From Gambelia wislizenii (Eukaryota; Chordata; Lepidosauria; Squamata; Crotaphytidae), in the NCBI GenBank assembly GCA_030847615.1, contig JAUMIR010000005.1, positions 60,539,001 to 60,603,000 of the forward strand: a stretch of DNA of 64,000 nucleotides. The letters run 5' to 3'. The first letter of the stretch is position 1. The number at the start of each line of letters is the position of its first letter. Positions 36,201 to 39,720 of the stretch are shown one piece after another. The notes below the pieces were generated by a model. It was not told the origin of the DNA. It was given only the letters and a program-made list of their open reading frames with translations, and ran no database searches. Both the position numbers and the translations under genes were made by a program.

Positions 36201-38335
36201 CAGACTCAATAACAAATTGTGAGATTCTTTCTTTTTCTCACTCTGTATTCCAATCAGCCTCTATTCTTAACACTTATTCTCACTGCACATAAATTCCCTC
36301 AGCTGCACTCACAACCATACACACATTCCAGTTCTCTCCTCGCACCTCACATCTTCAGCAACCTCTTGTCATCTCCTTATTCCCTCTCCCAACTGTCATA
36401 CACCTCTTTTCACTCTAGGAGACCCCTTCCATACCAGTTTCCTGCCACAGGACTGGCTCCTTCATGCTCTCTTCCCATTCACTCATCAACATTCCATCAG
36501 CCACCCATCACATGCTCTCCACAAGATGAGGGAGGGATAAGGCCACCAACCCAACAGAGAGACTTTGCAAGGAGTGGGTGGGTGGGGGCAGGCACCCACA
36601 GGCGCCCACTTGTAGGTACACACTGGCAGTCCCAAGCAAGCCACCATAATTCTGTCATGTTCCCTACATGGGTTCTGCTTTTAAACCAATTACAGTTTCT
36701 GACATTGCTGCAGTCCCTAACCTGTTGGATAAGTGGGGTCTTCCTGTATTTGGCTGGCAAGGCAAAAGCTGAACAACAACCAGTCCCAACCACCCACTGC
36801 ATATTCTAGCAGAGAAAGAAAAAAGCTTAGCCTTCTTTGTAAAATATAGTAGCTTTACTTACGAATATTTGTGCATGAAGGAGCTTTACTTACAAATATT
36901 TGTGCACAGTCCACTACAAATGCATCTTCTTGAGAAAAAAGAATTGCCATGACATGGTATCAGGAAAAAGGTTTTGTATCATCTCATGGAGAAAGGCTCT
37001 GCAAAACATGTGCTCTGATGGTGGAGAGAGAGGGAAGAAAACAAGATGGCTGCAGGTTTGAATGATGCAGGAAGAAAAGAGGGTGTGGAAAACCAAAGAA
37101 ACAGGAAATCAACATTAATATATATGCAGTCTTTGGAAGAATGTGCAAACTAGCAGTTAGGGAGTATAGGCATGCAGAGCTTGCTAATTCTAATACTGGT
37201 TGCCAGAAAATGGAGCTGACACAAGATGGGAAAAGGATATAAGTGATACAAAGAGAACGGGTGCAGATGGAAAATCACTAAAGCCTGAGGCAGCCTTGGA
37301 AAACATCTCTCTCCTACAGCATGAATACCTAAAAAAAAAAAAAACCTGAAGGAGCTCTTTGAGTGTCCAAGAGAGATACACTCATACAAAGCAGAGGCAG
37401 AATGGCTACTCTGGAATCTCTGTGGGTGCCCAGAATGCCCCGTCGCAATGAGTAATGGTACCTCTTTGAAAAAAATAAAATGTAATTTTGGAATATCTTT
37501 ATACATTTCCTTACTATGTATTTTTAAAGCTTCTCTAAGATAGAACTGATTATGGTGATTGGAATACTCAAGAAATCATTTTCTACAGAGAAAAATTGTA
37601 AAGCATATGCAGGATGAAACCTATTAAGTAAAACACAGGAGAAAAAAACTATATTGAATGACACTTAAAACTACAACATATTTCTATTATTTCTATTATA
37701 TTTTAATCCATTTTTAAAGCGAGTAATCCATCCCTAAACGCACCTGACTGATCTTGGAAGCCCAGCCCTGGTTAGTACTTGGAGTTGTGGGGGGGGGGGC
37801 ATCAATGAATACCAGGTGCTGTAGGCTATAGTTCAGAGGAAAGAACTAGCAAAACCTGCTCAGAGTATTCCTTGCTTAAGAAAACCCTGTGAAATTCATG
37901 GGGTTGTCATAAGTCAACAGGTGACTTGAAGGCACACACACACACGTACACACACAAAATCCACCCCACAAGTTCTCAAGGATTACTTTACATTCTGAGA
38001 AATATGAAAAAGCAAATAGTTGCTTTAAAATATGTTAGTGCCACCATGATGATAGAGAAGTGGCATCCATTTTCTATGAGTGACTTATTTTCTAATCCCC
38101 AGAAAAGCATTTTAATTTGATGTTTTGGGTTTTTTTAACAGCAAAATGTGATCCAGCCTGTCGACATGGGGGTGTCTGCATACGGCCAAACAAGTGCTTG
38201 TGTAAAAAAGGATATCTTGGTGCTCAGTGTGAACAAGTGGATAGAAACATCCGCAGAGTGACAAGGGCAGGTATTCTTGATCAGATCATAGACATGACGT
38301 CCTATTTGCTGGATCTAACCAGCTATATTGTATAG
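338..38335 (+). CDS. HHIP: Hedgehog-interacting protein, last seven exons (join of the seven intervals listed next)
   Basis: HHIP is a cell-surface and secreted antagonist that binds Sonic, Indian and Desert hedgehog and so dampens Patched signalling. Seven exons splice in frame with GT/AG borders and encode about 314 residues plus a split Ser. Counting back from the stop with human length 700 puts the first split codon at residue 386, and no indel is needed. Seen: the last beta-propeller segment, Asn-X-Ser/Thr sites at N416, N447 and N459, propeller cysteines C402, C435, C452, C500 and C594, two EGF-like modules (about 608-634 and 639-667) and a hydrophobic C-terminal helix ending in SYIV. 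From published structures, the Asp383 that contacts the hedgehog zinc site would lie just upstream, in an exon outside the window. There are no stops or frameshifts, so the gene looks functional. The N-terminal domain, first propeller blades and promoter lie 5' of the window. Confidence 0.97.
708..791. repeat. Compound microsatellite (TC)n(TA)n(TCTA)n
   Basis: About 27 bp of TC, then 24 bp of TA, then TCTA units to 791. A similar (TC)n(TA)n compound occurs at 26121-26178. The reading frames over it are artefacts. Confidence 0.95.
856..1420. repeat. Tandem array of palindromic MITE units
   Basis: Three units start with CTTA(G/A)TC(C/T)ATCC-like sequence at 856, 1015 and 1271. Each continues with CCTCCTGTAAAAGAAG or a one-base variant. 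The first two end in the reverse complement (CTTTTACAGGAGG near 977 and 1237, then GATGGACTA), so each full unit is an inverted repeat. Units are joined by GCAAGAG. The third lacks its right arm. Internal GGGATTTCCCTGC blocks also repeat. This looks like a foldback or MITE element amplified head to tail. Confidence 0.8.
1421..2568 (+). other. Intron remainder, unassigned
   Basis: Mixed sequence up to the exon B acceptor. The open frame at 1951-2166 on the minus strand shows no family resemblance. I recognise no repeat here. Confidence 0.5.
2569..2690 (+). CDS. HHIP: HHIP exon B (residues ~434-475)
   Basis: The acceptor is ttgcacag ending at 2568, and the donor is gtaagt at 2691. The exon completes Arg434 and ends with one base of Glu475. 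It encodes the propeller stretch from C435 to KGKDY, with the Cys435/Cys452 pair and possible N-glycosylation sites NLT (447) and NRS (459). Both cysteines and both sequons match what is known of mammalian HHIP. The 6.4 kb intron that follows is filled with MITEs, a solo LTR and a LINE fragment. Confidence 0.96.
2691..4058 (+). other. Intron stretch with one LTR-like repeat
   Basis: The first part is AT-rich and unassigned. The LTR-like unit is listed separately at 3157-3697. A GGGATTTAC / AATCAATGGGA remnant of a common short reptilian repeat lies at about 3930-3970. Confidence 0.5.
3157..3697 (+). repeat. Probable solo LTR, copy 1 of a family with 36.06-36.53 kb
   Basis: Begins TGTTACAGACCTC and ends GATCTATTACA, with AATAAAG near 3642, which fits an LTR with TG...CA ends and an internal poly(A) signal. 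Its middle (GGAGCCAATCCTATGGCAGG and flanks) matches the complement of 36420-36480. I see no clear target duplication, so the ends are provisional. Confidence 0.55.
4059..4462. mobile_element. hAT-like MITE with perfect 8-bp target duplication
   Basis: The 404-bp element is flanked on both sides by GTCTAAAG (4051-4058 and 4463-4470), the 8-bp duplication typical of hAT transposons. Ends are imperfect inverted repeats: CAGTGGTTCTTAACTTT at the left and the complement of GTTACAAACTGCTG at the right. Subterminal GGGACCCCC / GGGGGTCCACGGACCCC also mirror each other. It contains no transposase. A relative in the opposite orientation lies at 32971-33468. Confidence 0.9.
4471..5074 (+). other. Intron, unassigned
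   Basis: AT-rich sequence between two MITEs. I see nothing recognisable. Confidence 0.5.
5075..5390. mobile_element. Tigger-like (Tc1/mariner) non-autonomous element
   Basis: Inverted ends CAGATTGAATCTCCCTTAT and the complement of ATAAGGGAGACTCAACCTG, preceded by TA (5073-5074). The right TA appears mutated to CA. The interior (ATACATTATGAGATAT complement, CATAAATGAATTTCG) resembles Tigger-type elements I know from mammals. The 60-residue frame 4987-5169 is a remnant inside and beside it. Confidence 0.7.
5391..6506 (+). other. Intron, unassigned
   Basis: AT-rich. Two adjacent near-repeats TTGCAAAATAT.ATCTTC occur at about 5881-5920. No gene or mobile element recognised. Confidence 0.5.
6507..6906 (-). 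repeat. Solo LTR, minus orientation, with 5-bp target duplication
   Basis: On the minus strand it starts TGTCATGACTCTGGC and ends GGGTTCATCACA(T), with AATAAAG about 60 bp before the end. GTTTA occurs at 6502-6506 and at 6907-6911, a 5-bp duplication as left by LTR retrotransposons. No internal coding sequence remains, so it is a recombined solo LTR. The TGTCA start resembles the gypsy element at 10341, but the bodies differ. Confidence 0.8.
7073..7436. mobile_element. Tigger-like MITE with TA target duplication
   Basis: TA (7071-7072) CAGTCATCCCT ... GGGCCGACTG TA (7437-7438). The interior is itself partly palindromic: GATTCTATGGTCA near 7173 is mirrored by TGACCATAGAATCACG near 7294, and CTAGGCATTTGTAGGTC by GACCTACAAATGCCTAG. 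Relatives are at 54590 and 56744. Confidence 0.85.
7437..8143 (+). other. Intron, unassigned
   Basis: Contains small open frames on both strands (7388-7636 minus, 7502-7735 plus) without family resemblance. I see no gene. Confidence 0.5.
8154..8923 (-). mobile_element. 5'-truncated APE-type LINE (CCHH-finger family), 10-bp target duplication
   Basis: The minus strand encodes the C-terminal third of a non-LTR retrotransposon ORF in pieces: KEIDHRLAKAYSAFGRL, YGSETW, TQLHWAGHVSRMEGHRLPK, then KRGAPKKLYKDSLKQHL, ending in a CCHH finger. TGCCTAGTAT flanks it at 8144-8153 and 8924-8933. The 3' end carries a (GA)n tail (TC repeat on the + strand, 8154-8168). Stops and shifts make it dead. Clade: RTE/Vingi-like by resemblance; I cannot place it firmly. 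Confidence 0.88.
9052..9175 (+). CDS. HHIP: HHIP exon C (residues ~475-516)
   Basis: The acceptor is ccttttttag ending at 9051, and the donor is gtaaat at 9176. The exon encodes ESEPSLLEF through VFGDRNG, including Cys500 and the blade motif GSYVFGDRNG. It exits after two bases of Gly516. The 3' end of a LINE lies only about 130 bp upstream of the acceptor (target duplication at 8924-8933), so the splice site survived a close insertion. Confidence 0.96.
9176..10306 (+). other. Intron, mostly unassigned
   Basis: 9540-9600 (CTCTGATGTTCCTTGG ... TTTTGGAGGGTATGG) resembles 54525-54590, so the two share an old dispersed repeat. 9840-10110 holds a G/C-rich inverted arrangement (GGAGGACAGTGCTGTCCC near 9868, echoed by GGGACAGCACTGTTCTCCTCC near 10085). 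That is consistent with a foldback element whose ends I could not fix. Confidence 0.45.
10341..10763 (+). repeat. 5' LTR of gypsy element
   Basis: Starts TGTCAGGATCAGTCC and ends CCGGTATGTCA. It contains AATAAAG at about 10700. It aligns end to end with 14412-14840. Confidence 0.88.
11519..12175 (+). pseudogene. gypsy Gag, capsid-region remnant
   Basis: A frame from 11480 to 12178 reads a Gag-like protein: a coiled, Gln/Glu-rich N-terminus, then a retrotransposon capsid domain with the conserved DPEMLPDFLTQVREFL and LKGEAVKWMVEL blocks. After about 11990 the reading frame shifts: the family-like DWFKDPL, YANEFHSLATQVWGW and EEIKLQQF continue in another frame, then TGA. It is a disrupted copy of the structural protein that packages retrotransposon RNA. 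Confidence 0.8.
12180..12890. other. Unassigned segment inside the gypsy element
   Basis: This lies between the capsid and zinc-knuckle remnants and does not read as Gag. It has its own T-rich/A-rich ends and an AATAAA near 12532 (CACCAATAAAAC). It may be a further nested insertion; no family recognised. Confidence 0.4.
12900..13164 (+). pseudogene. gypsy Gag zinc-knuckle remnant
   Basis: The frame 12928-13164 includes HYRKKGHFSASFPQ, a CCHC nucleic-acid-binding knuckle in which cysteine positions have been lost (the last reads Phe), followed by a Lys/Pro-rich tail (PPKKTKPKSKAKQP). The order relative to capsid is as expected for Ty3/gypsy. Confidence 0.7.
13250..13640 (+). pseudogene. gypsy protease-region remnant
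   Basis: Translated across frameshifts, the strand gives the D-G-C-style active-site neighbourhood (GFGMHE / CMRCL), then FVQMDGSD, a QYQTLQV block, NYLVLLGLNW and LTFPTPGCNAHTRELC. These fit the aspartic protease and the start of pol. Stops are present throughout. This segment is duplicated at about 15484-15740. Confidence 0.65.
13800..14275 (+). pseudogene. gypsy integrase C-terminus and chromodomain remnant
   Basis: ALDYAKQIYKKYADRKRGPN and, after a frameshift, KKLAAKYAGPFMI, LPTVYGKIHPVFHFSFLK form the integrase C-terminal barrel. FEVEESLDSRLLKGPLQYFIH is the start of a chromodomain, marking a chromovirus-type gypsy element. The frame then breaks; TYSWMRGSVW continues it past a stop at 14268. 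Confidence 0.82.
14412..14840 (+). repeat. 3' LTR of gypsy element
   Basis: Starts TGTCAGGATCAATCCC and ends AGTACATTACA. It carries many point differences from the 5' LTR (for example ACTACATGG versus ACTGTGTGG), showing an old insertion. Confidence 0.88.
15484..15740 (+). pseudogene. Second copy of the gypsy protease/pol segment
   Basis: Closely matches 13452-13735 (GGGGAGCATTGGGAGCCC, TTAGTCCAAAGGGACATTG, GGGGTATGG.AGGAGAAGC), in the same orientation. It lacks a short piece around CCTGGGTGTAATGCAC. No LTR accompanies it. It starts exactly at the right end of the interrupted MITE, where both sites share TCCTGGGAG. An (ATC)n microsatellite follows (about 15772-15800). Confidence 0.85.
15800..16764 (+). 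other. Intron, mostly unassigned
   Basis: Fragments of a short reptilian repeat occur near 16185-16225, 16320-16390 and 16596-16650 (AAGTAAATCCCATTAATTTC type). Otherwise nothing recognised before exon D. Confidence 0.5.
16765..16895 (+). CDS. HHIP: HHIP exon D (residues ~516-560)
   Basis: The acceptor is tgtttacag ending at 16764, and the donor is gtaagg at 16896. The exon encodes NFLTLQQSP through GFGEDELG, a propeller blade with Cys536- and Cys543-equivalent cysteines (CLGNSGSC). It exits in phase 1. The 7.6 kb intron before it holds the degenerate gypsy element. Confidence 0.96.
16896..17756 (+). other. Intron, unassigned
   Basis: No repeat or gene recognised. The frames at 17101-17592 show no family resemblance. 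Confidence 0.5.
17757..17990 (-). mobile_element. 5S rRNA-derived SINE, minus orientation
   Basis: On the minus strand the head reads GATCTTGGAAGCTAAG, then GTACTTGGATGGGAG, the A-box/intermediate-element region of 5S rRNA, with a GGCC start and (G)ATATCAAGTGCTGGAGGC corresponding to the 5S end. The body then reads CAAAACTACCTC and GGGGTTGCCATAA, ending in a (CA)n tail (TG repeat at 17757-17783). The tail matches the tRNA-headed SINEs in the window. Confidence 0.85.
18246..18470 (-). repeat. Truncated LTR related to the gypsy element
   Basis: The complement reads ATGGATAGCCAATGACTGTA ... CAATAAAGCTTACTG ... GTTACTGAGTCTGAGGAAGC ... CATGACA, parallel to the second half of the LTRs at 10341 and 14412 but clearly diverged. 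It is a related subfamily. Only the 3' portion is present. Confidence 0.75.
18868..20695 (-). mobile_element. L2-type LINE, 5'-truncated, with (AAT)n tail
   Basis: A minus-strand element with a reverse transcriptase ORF in two frames, then a 3' UTR with GGGGCGGGGTATAAAT and a (TTA)n tail (AAT repeat at 18868-18898 on the + strand). No endonuclease domain is left. The 5' end is about 20695. A long open frame remains, so this is one of the younger insertions here. Confidence 0.88.
19188..20692 (-). pseudogene. L2-type reverse transcriptase, frameshifted
   Basis: The upstream part (20692 down to about 20150) reads NYRPVSMLPFLSKVIERAV and SAAFDTIDHGILLDHL, reverse transcriptase motifs 1-3. The downstream part (20165 to 19188) reads CGVPQGAILSPMLF, the catalytic QYADDTQIYF (about 19974-19988), NPDKTEVL, LGVLLDSSL and LHWLPISFRAQYKVL, the thumb and C-terminus. 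A single-base loss near 20147 separates the frames (after RSFLSG). Family role: target-primed reverse transcription of LINE RNA. Apart from that frameshift it is mostly open. Confidence 0.88.
20700..21557 (+). other. Intron, unassigned
   Basis: No repeat or gene recognised. Polypyrimidine sequence precedes the exon E acceptor. Confidence 0.5.
21558..21639 (+). CDS. HHIP: HHIP exon E (residues ~560-587)
   Basis: This is the shortest coding exon (82 bp). The acceptor is cttaacag ending at 21557, and the donor is gtaaga at 21640. It encodes GEIYILASTKSM through KIVDPK, the closing strand of the propeller. It exits after two bases of Arg587. The intron that follows is 13.4 kb, the longest in the window. 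Confidence 0.95.
21640..24265 (+). other. Largest HHIP intron, first part, unassigned
   Basis: Mostly AT-rich. A duplicated AAAAAGTGATCTGCA occurs at about 23210-23250. A stretch near 22200-22420 ending in AATAAAAACTGGTTTTAAAAAA could be a LINE 3' end or processed remnant, but I cannot assign it. Confidence 0.45.
24266..25211. mobile_element. PIF/Harbinger-like non-autonomous transposon (946 bp) with internal tandem units
   Basis: Inverted ends GGAGATTATCAGACGGG and the complement of GCCTGTATGATAATCTCC. TAG flanks both sides (24263-24265, 25212-25214); read more widely, CTAGG is repeated. The interior carries three tandem units (listed separately). No transposase. Relative: 59065-59655. Confidence 0.75.
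24475..25000. repeat. Three tandem ~180-bp units inside the Harbinger-like element
   Basis: Units begin with (GG)AATTTAAAAATAAA at about 24475, 24665 and 24843. Each continues CAAGCACC...ACAC, GGGAGGGTACAGAAAAG-type sequence, GGCTGTCACTTACCTGGAT and a GATCG...CGGAAGTG end. They are diverged, so the expansion is old. Confidence 0.75.
25215..25862 (+). other. Intron, unassigned
   Basis: No repeat or gene recognised before the GA microsatellite. Confidence 0.5.
25863..26178. repeat. Tigger-like MITE framed by mirror-image microsatellites
   Basis: (GA)n at 25863-25892, a MITE at about 25894-26122 with ends AGTTGTGCCTTCATATTCAC and the complement of ATGGATACGTAGGGACAACT, then (TC)n at 26121-26150 and (TA)n to 26178. 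The interior (CTTTATATAAGATGGCAAAA, CATGGATACCAAATCCATGG) matches the copies at 28481 and 63395. Confidence 0.8.
26179..27065 (+). other. Intron with one small hAT-like MITE
   Basis: Apart from the MITE listed at 26495-26633, I recognise nothing in this stretch. Confidence 0.5.
26495..26633. mobile_element. Short palindromic hAT-like MITE
   Basis: A 139-bp element with inverted ends (CATCCTTCCCCAGCC and the complement of ATTGGAAAGGCTG) and mirrored ACTACAATTCCCAGAATC / GGGAGTTGAAGTTG. Flanks CTCTAGGA (26487-26494) and CTGTAGGA (26634-26641) are an 8-bp duplication with one change. Degraded relatives are listed at 30325, 44690, 45565, 48775 and 52650. Confidence 0.8.
27066..28227 (-). mobile_element. 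Helitron-like element carrying a minisatellite
   Basis: On the minus strand it starts TCTATATATTAATTC after an A, and ends CAGCTAG before a T, as Helitrons do (A-TC...CTRR-T, no target duplication). The 5' sequence TATGTTGCTGTT.CCAGTGTGC matches 32062-32090, and the 3' sequence GGTGTATGATAC...CAGCTAG matches the end at 34550-34578. A 20-bp inverted repeat (CAGTGTGCTGATTAGCTGC arms, near 28121 and 28174) lies behind the 5' end. No Rep/helicase is present. Confidence 0.75.
27170..27975. repeat. ~28-bp C-rich minisatellite, about 28 units
   Basis: Units of the form CACTGCTCGTTCTGCC, CCCTGCCACCCC with variable length and point changes. Strong strand asymmetry (C-rich on +). It makes long frames on both strands (for example 27153-28133) that are artefacts of unit length. 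It sits wholly inside the Helitron-like element. Confidence 0.95.
28481..28711. mobile_element. Tigger-like MITE with TA target duplication
   Basis: TA CAGTCAGTCCTCTGTACC ... GATGGCCTACTG TA. The body is palindromic: GGATTCTGCATCCAC near 28502 versus GCATCCATGGATTTTGGTATC near 28643, with CATTTTATATAACGG in the middle. It resembles the GTATCC-rich Tigger MITEs of mammals in design. Confidence 0.88.
28885..29505. mobile_element. PIF/Harbinger-like MITE (621 bp)
   Basis: Ends GGACTTTATCAGATG and the complement of TAGTCTGATAAAGTCC. Right flank TTA; left flank TGA, so the duplication is degraded. The interior contains TGCACCAGCCGCAAAT and many CG dinucleotides, unlike the surrounding intron. No ORF. 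Confidence 0.7.
29862..30083 (+). mobile_element. tRNA-derived SINE
   Basis: Pol III A box TGGTGTAGTGG and B box GGTTTGAATCC (29915-29925) in a tRNA-like head. The body has GGGTGACCTTGGGCAAGTCA and the tail GGTCACCATAAGTTAG, CTTGAAGGCACACAACAAC. Same family as 62794-63035. Confidence 0.9.
30087..32041 (+). other. Intron, mostly unassigned
   Basis: A degraded hAT-MITE fragment occurs at about 30325-30400, and an L2-type LINE tail at about 31905-31970 (minus; complement of TATCCTGCCTTTCTCCTAAG). The stretch 31190-31340 is repeat-free with balanced base composition and could be a conserved non-coding element, but no comparison is possible here. Confidence 0.45.
32971..33468. mobile_element. hAT-like MITE (relative of 4059-4462) with duplicated end
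   Basis: Starts CAGTAGCTCTTAACCTG and shares with 4059-4462, in reverse orientation, GGAGTGGCCATATG, TTGCCATTCAATCTGCTCCAG and CACTCCAGTGCCTCTGAGGGA. Its right-hand about 120 bp (GTGTAATTGTATTATT ... TTAAGAGCCACTGG) occurs twice in tandem (33221 and 33350). Includes (TTA)n at 33226-33263. Confidence 0.85.
33482..33943. mobile_element. Probable Tigger-like MITE expanded by a minisatellite
   Basis: TA CAGTGGCACACCCAAATCTG at the left, with GGATTGGTTCCAGGAGC as in other Tigger MITEs here. At the right, AATCAGCAGATACAGTGCTG mirrors it poorly. The middle is a minisatellite (next entry). Confidence 0.55.
33555..33835. repeat. ~95-bp minisatellite, about three units
   Basis: Each unit has GCCATTGC(C/T)(A/G)TCAATGGGAGC, CATCC(G/C)GGGGGG, GGGAGG(C/T)GAGA, ACTCTCC and CCCTTC(G/A)CCCC. 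Units begin near 33558, 33652 and 33737; a fourth (CATTGCAGCCACTGGAGCC) is partial. Open frames in all phases are artefacts of this repeat. Confidence 0.85.
33960..34326 (-). mobile_element. Short Helitron-like element, reverse orientation
   Basis: The minus strand begins TCTCTCCTTCATAAGG, then GGGTATGTTTCC.TTCCCAGTG, CTGACTGGTGGCTTAGGAAA, as in the other two Helitron-like copies. It ends GGTGTATGTTACACTGG ... ACTAA before T. The interior repeats GTGGTGAT(C/T)(T/G)GCTGAGGGA twice. Confidence 0.6.
34579..35035 (+). other. Intron, unassigned, to exon F acceptor
   Basis: AT-rich; no repeat recognised. Confidence 0.5.
35036..35184 (+). CDS. HHIP: HHIP exon F (residues ~587-637), first EGF-like module
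   Basis: The acceptor is tttctacag ending at 35035, and the donor is gttagt at 35185. The exon encodes RPLVPEEC (Cys594) and then the first EGF-like module, with the characteristic CCC triplet in GKCCCNQGWEG and a final FC before RT. Compared with what I recall of the mammalian protein, the 595-602 linker is the most diverged stretch (KKTALPAQ). The exon exits in phase 1. Confidence 0.96.
35185..36060 (+). other. Intron, unassigned
   Basis: No family recognised. Frames near 35535-35899 have no resemblance to known proteins. Confidence 0.5.
36060..36530 (-). repeat. LTR-like repeat, copy 2 (relative of 3157-3697)
   Basis: The minus strand contains GGAGCCAGTCCTGTGGCAGG, an AATAAACC motif and a matching downstream part, corresponding to the 3157-3697 unit. 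Ends are not definable by eye. Confidence 0.55.
36530..37740 (+). other. Intron, unassigned, with one 31-bp tandem duplication
   Basis: AGCTTTACTTACGAATATTT and AGCTTTACTTACAAATATTT begin at 36851 and 36882, a direct duplication. Otherwise nothing recognised. Confidence 0.55.
37741..37945 (+). mobile_element. 5S rRNA-derived SINE
   Basis: The head reads CTGATCTTGGAAGC, CCTGGTTAGTACTTGGA and GAATACCAGGTGCTGTAGGC, matching the 5S rRNA internal promoter and 3' part, with a G-run interruption. The tail reads AAGAAAACCCTGTG, GGGTTGTCATAAGTCAACAG, GACTTGAAGGCACACA and (CA)n. It lies about 200 bp upstream of the last HHIP exon. Confidence 0.9.
38142..38335 (+). CDS. HHIP: HHIP terminal coding exon G (residues ~637-700 and stop)
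   Basis: The acceptor is ttttttaacag ending at 38141. The exon encodes the second EGF-like module (six cysteines, from KCDPAC to AQC), the linker VDRNIRRVTRAG and the hydrophobic helix ILDQIIDMTSYLLDL ending SYIV, with TAG at 38333. The C-terminal helix is the element reported to tether HHIP at membranes. It looks invariant relative to the mammalian protein as I remember it. Confidence 0.97.
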
Positions 38336-39720
38336 TTTCTGGGACTGTTTGGATACTACATTTTCAATGGGCATTTATTTTTGAACCTTTTCTTTTCTTT
38401 TTAAGACTGCTATCCTGCTTTGCAACTTCAGTGATTCCATTGGACTTGTAGATCTGTCTTTTATATTTTTAGAGAAGCAGAACTGTACAATTCACGCACA
38501 AACATCGGGTTACCTAACTAGTGGAACAGTAAAATTTTATTTCTTCATGTGAAGTAGTTTACACAGAAGCTCCATGGTTAGCCACAAAGAATTTTTCAGT
38601 GATGTCACAATGAATCCTTCGATATCCCGCCAATTTTATGTCTATAATTATTTAACTATAGCAATCATGAAAGGAGTTTTGAAACTGCTGGACATTATTA
38701 AAACTTAGTTTGAAGCACTGTTGTGATGCAACAAATGGCAAGCAGATTCATATAAACATCTGTCATCCAGTTCATGTATACATTGCCATTTCCCCCCTTG
38801 CATAAAAAGCCACTCTCTGGCCAGTATAAAAGAGCTATGTAGTATGGGCTGTGACCCACTGGAAGCTTCAATGACCAAACTGTCCTATGAAAATGGCAGT
38901 TGTGATGTGGAAAATATGGCCATGTGAGTCCATAGTCCCATTGTGAGATAATATTTCAGAACTCCTAAATGCAATTTTATATAGACAGCAATTCGTTGTA
39001 AGATTGTAATCTACACCTCTATCAATGTAACAGAATGTTATGCACTTAACTACTTTACCTGGCATAGATGCAAAAATCTGGCTGTTGTAGCTTAATTTCT
39101 ACACTGTTTCAAGTGCTTAATAATTAAATTATATCTGCTTATTTTAAAACCAGTCATTCTGGAAAGTCTGCTTTTTAGTGAATATCTTATTTAACAATGG
39201 GCACTGGGTTTGTGTTACATATTTATATTATTTTATTTTTTATAATATAGAAATCACCTAGATGAACAGCTTTGCCATGTCCTGTAAAATACTAAAGTTA
39301 CATTTTTCTCCAACTTAATTGGAATGACGGGGAGTGAAAGAGAAACACACTCTTTAATGTGTTGTGGACCTAATGTAGAAATGTATCCTTGCATCAACCT
39401 TTGTTCATAATCGACGGAGAAGCAGCACCGAGCAACCAGTCACTGTAAATGTTGATAAGAGTTCTTTCCACTACATCAGGACTGGCCTGTTAATATGCTA
39501 TTAGAATCTATTACAGAATTCACACTGAATGGAAGGAACATCACTGGATGGGAGCTTACTTTAGATAAAGCCTTGCCTTTGTAAGAGGATACTTGTACAA
39601 ATCATTAAAATTATGAATATTGCCAAATATGGTTTAAAATGTAAATGTTTCTTGGAGAGCTAATAGAATACTGTTTTCCTTTTTTGTAAATGTATCAATA
39701 AATTTGATGTACATGCTGTA
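38336..39720 (+). other. HHIP: HHIP 3' UTR, proximal form
   Basis: AT-rich sequence with no recognisable repeat follows the stop codon. A canonical AATAAA sits at 39697-39702, inside a T-rich and AT-rich stretch suited to cleavage about 20 bp later. An ATTAAA at 39604 is a weaker alternative. The real end may lie further on, because similar repeat-poor sequence continues to about 43.7 kb, where two more AATAAA motifs occur. Confidence 0.7.
39697..39702 (+). terminator. Probable HHIP poly(A) signal AATAAA
   Basis: Exact AATAAA 1.36 kb after the HHIP stop codon, followed by TTTGATGTACATGCTG, a T/G-rich context. This is the best proximal candidate. It is called from motif and position only. Confidence 0.6.

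Noticed and set aside
36219..36809. 196-residue open frame
   Set aside because: Its first half matches, as DNA, the repeat at 3228-3641 in the other orientation. It is repeat-derived.
37741..37860. A 5S ribosomal RNA gene
   Set aside because: Only parts of the 5S sequence are present, interrupted by a G-run and followed by a SINE body and tail, so it is a SINE head and not an rRNA gene.
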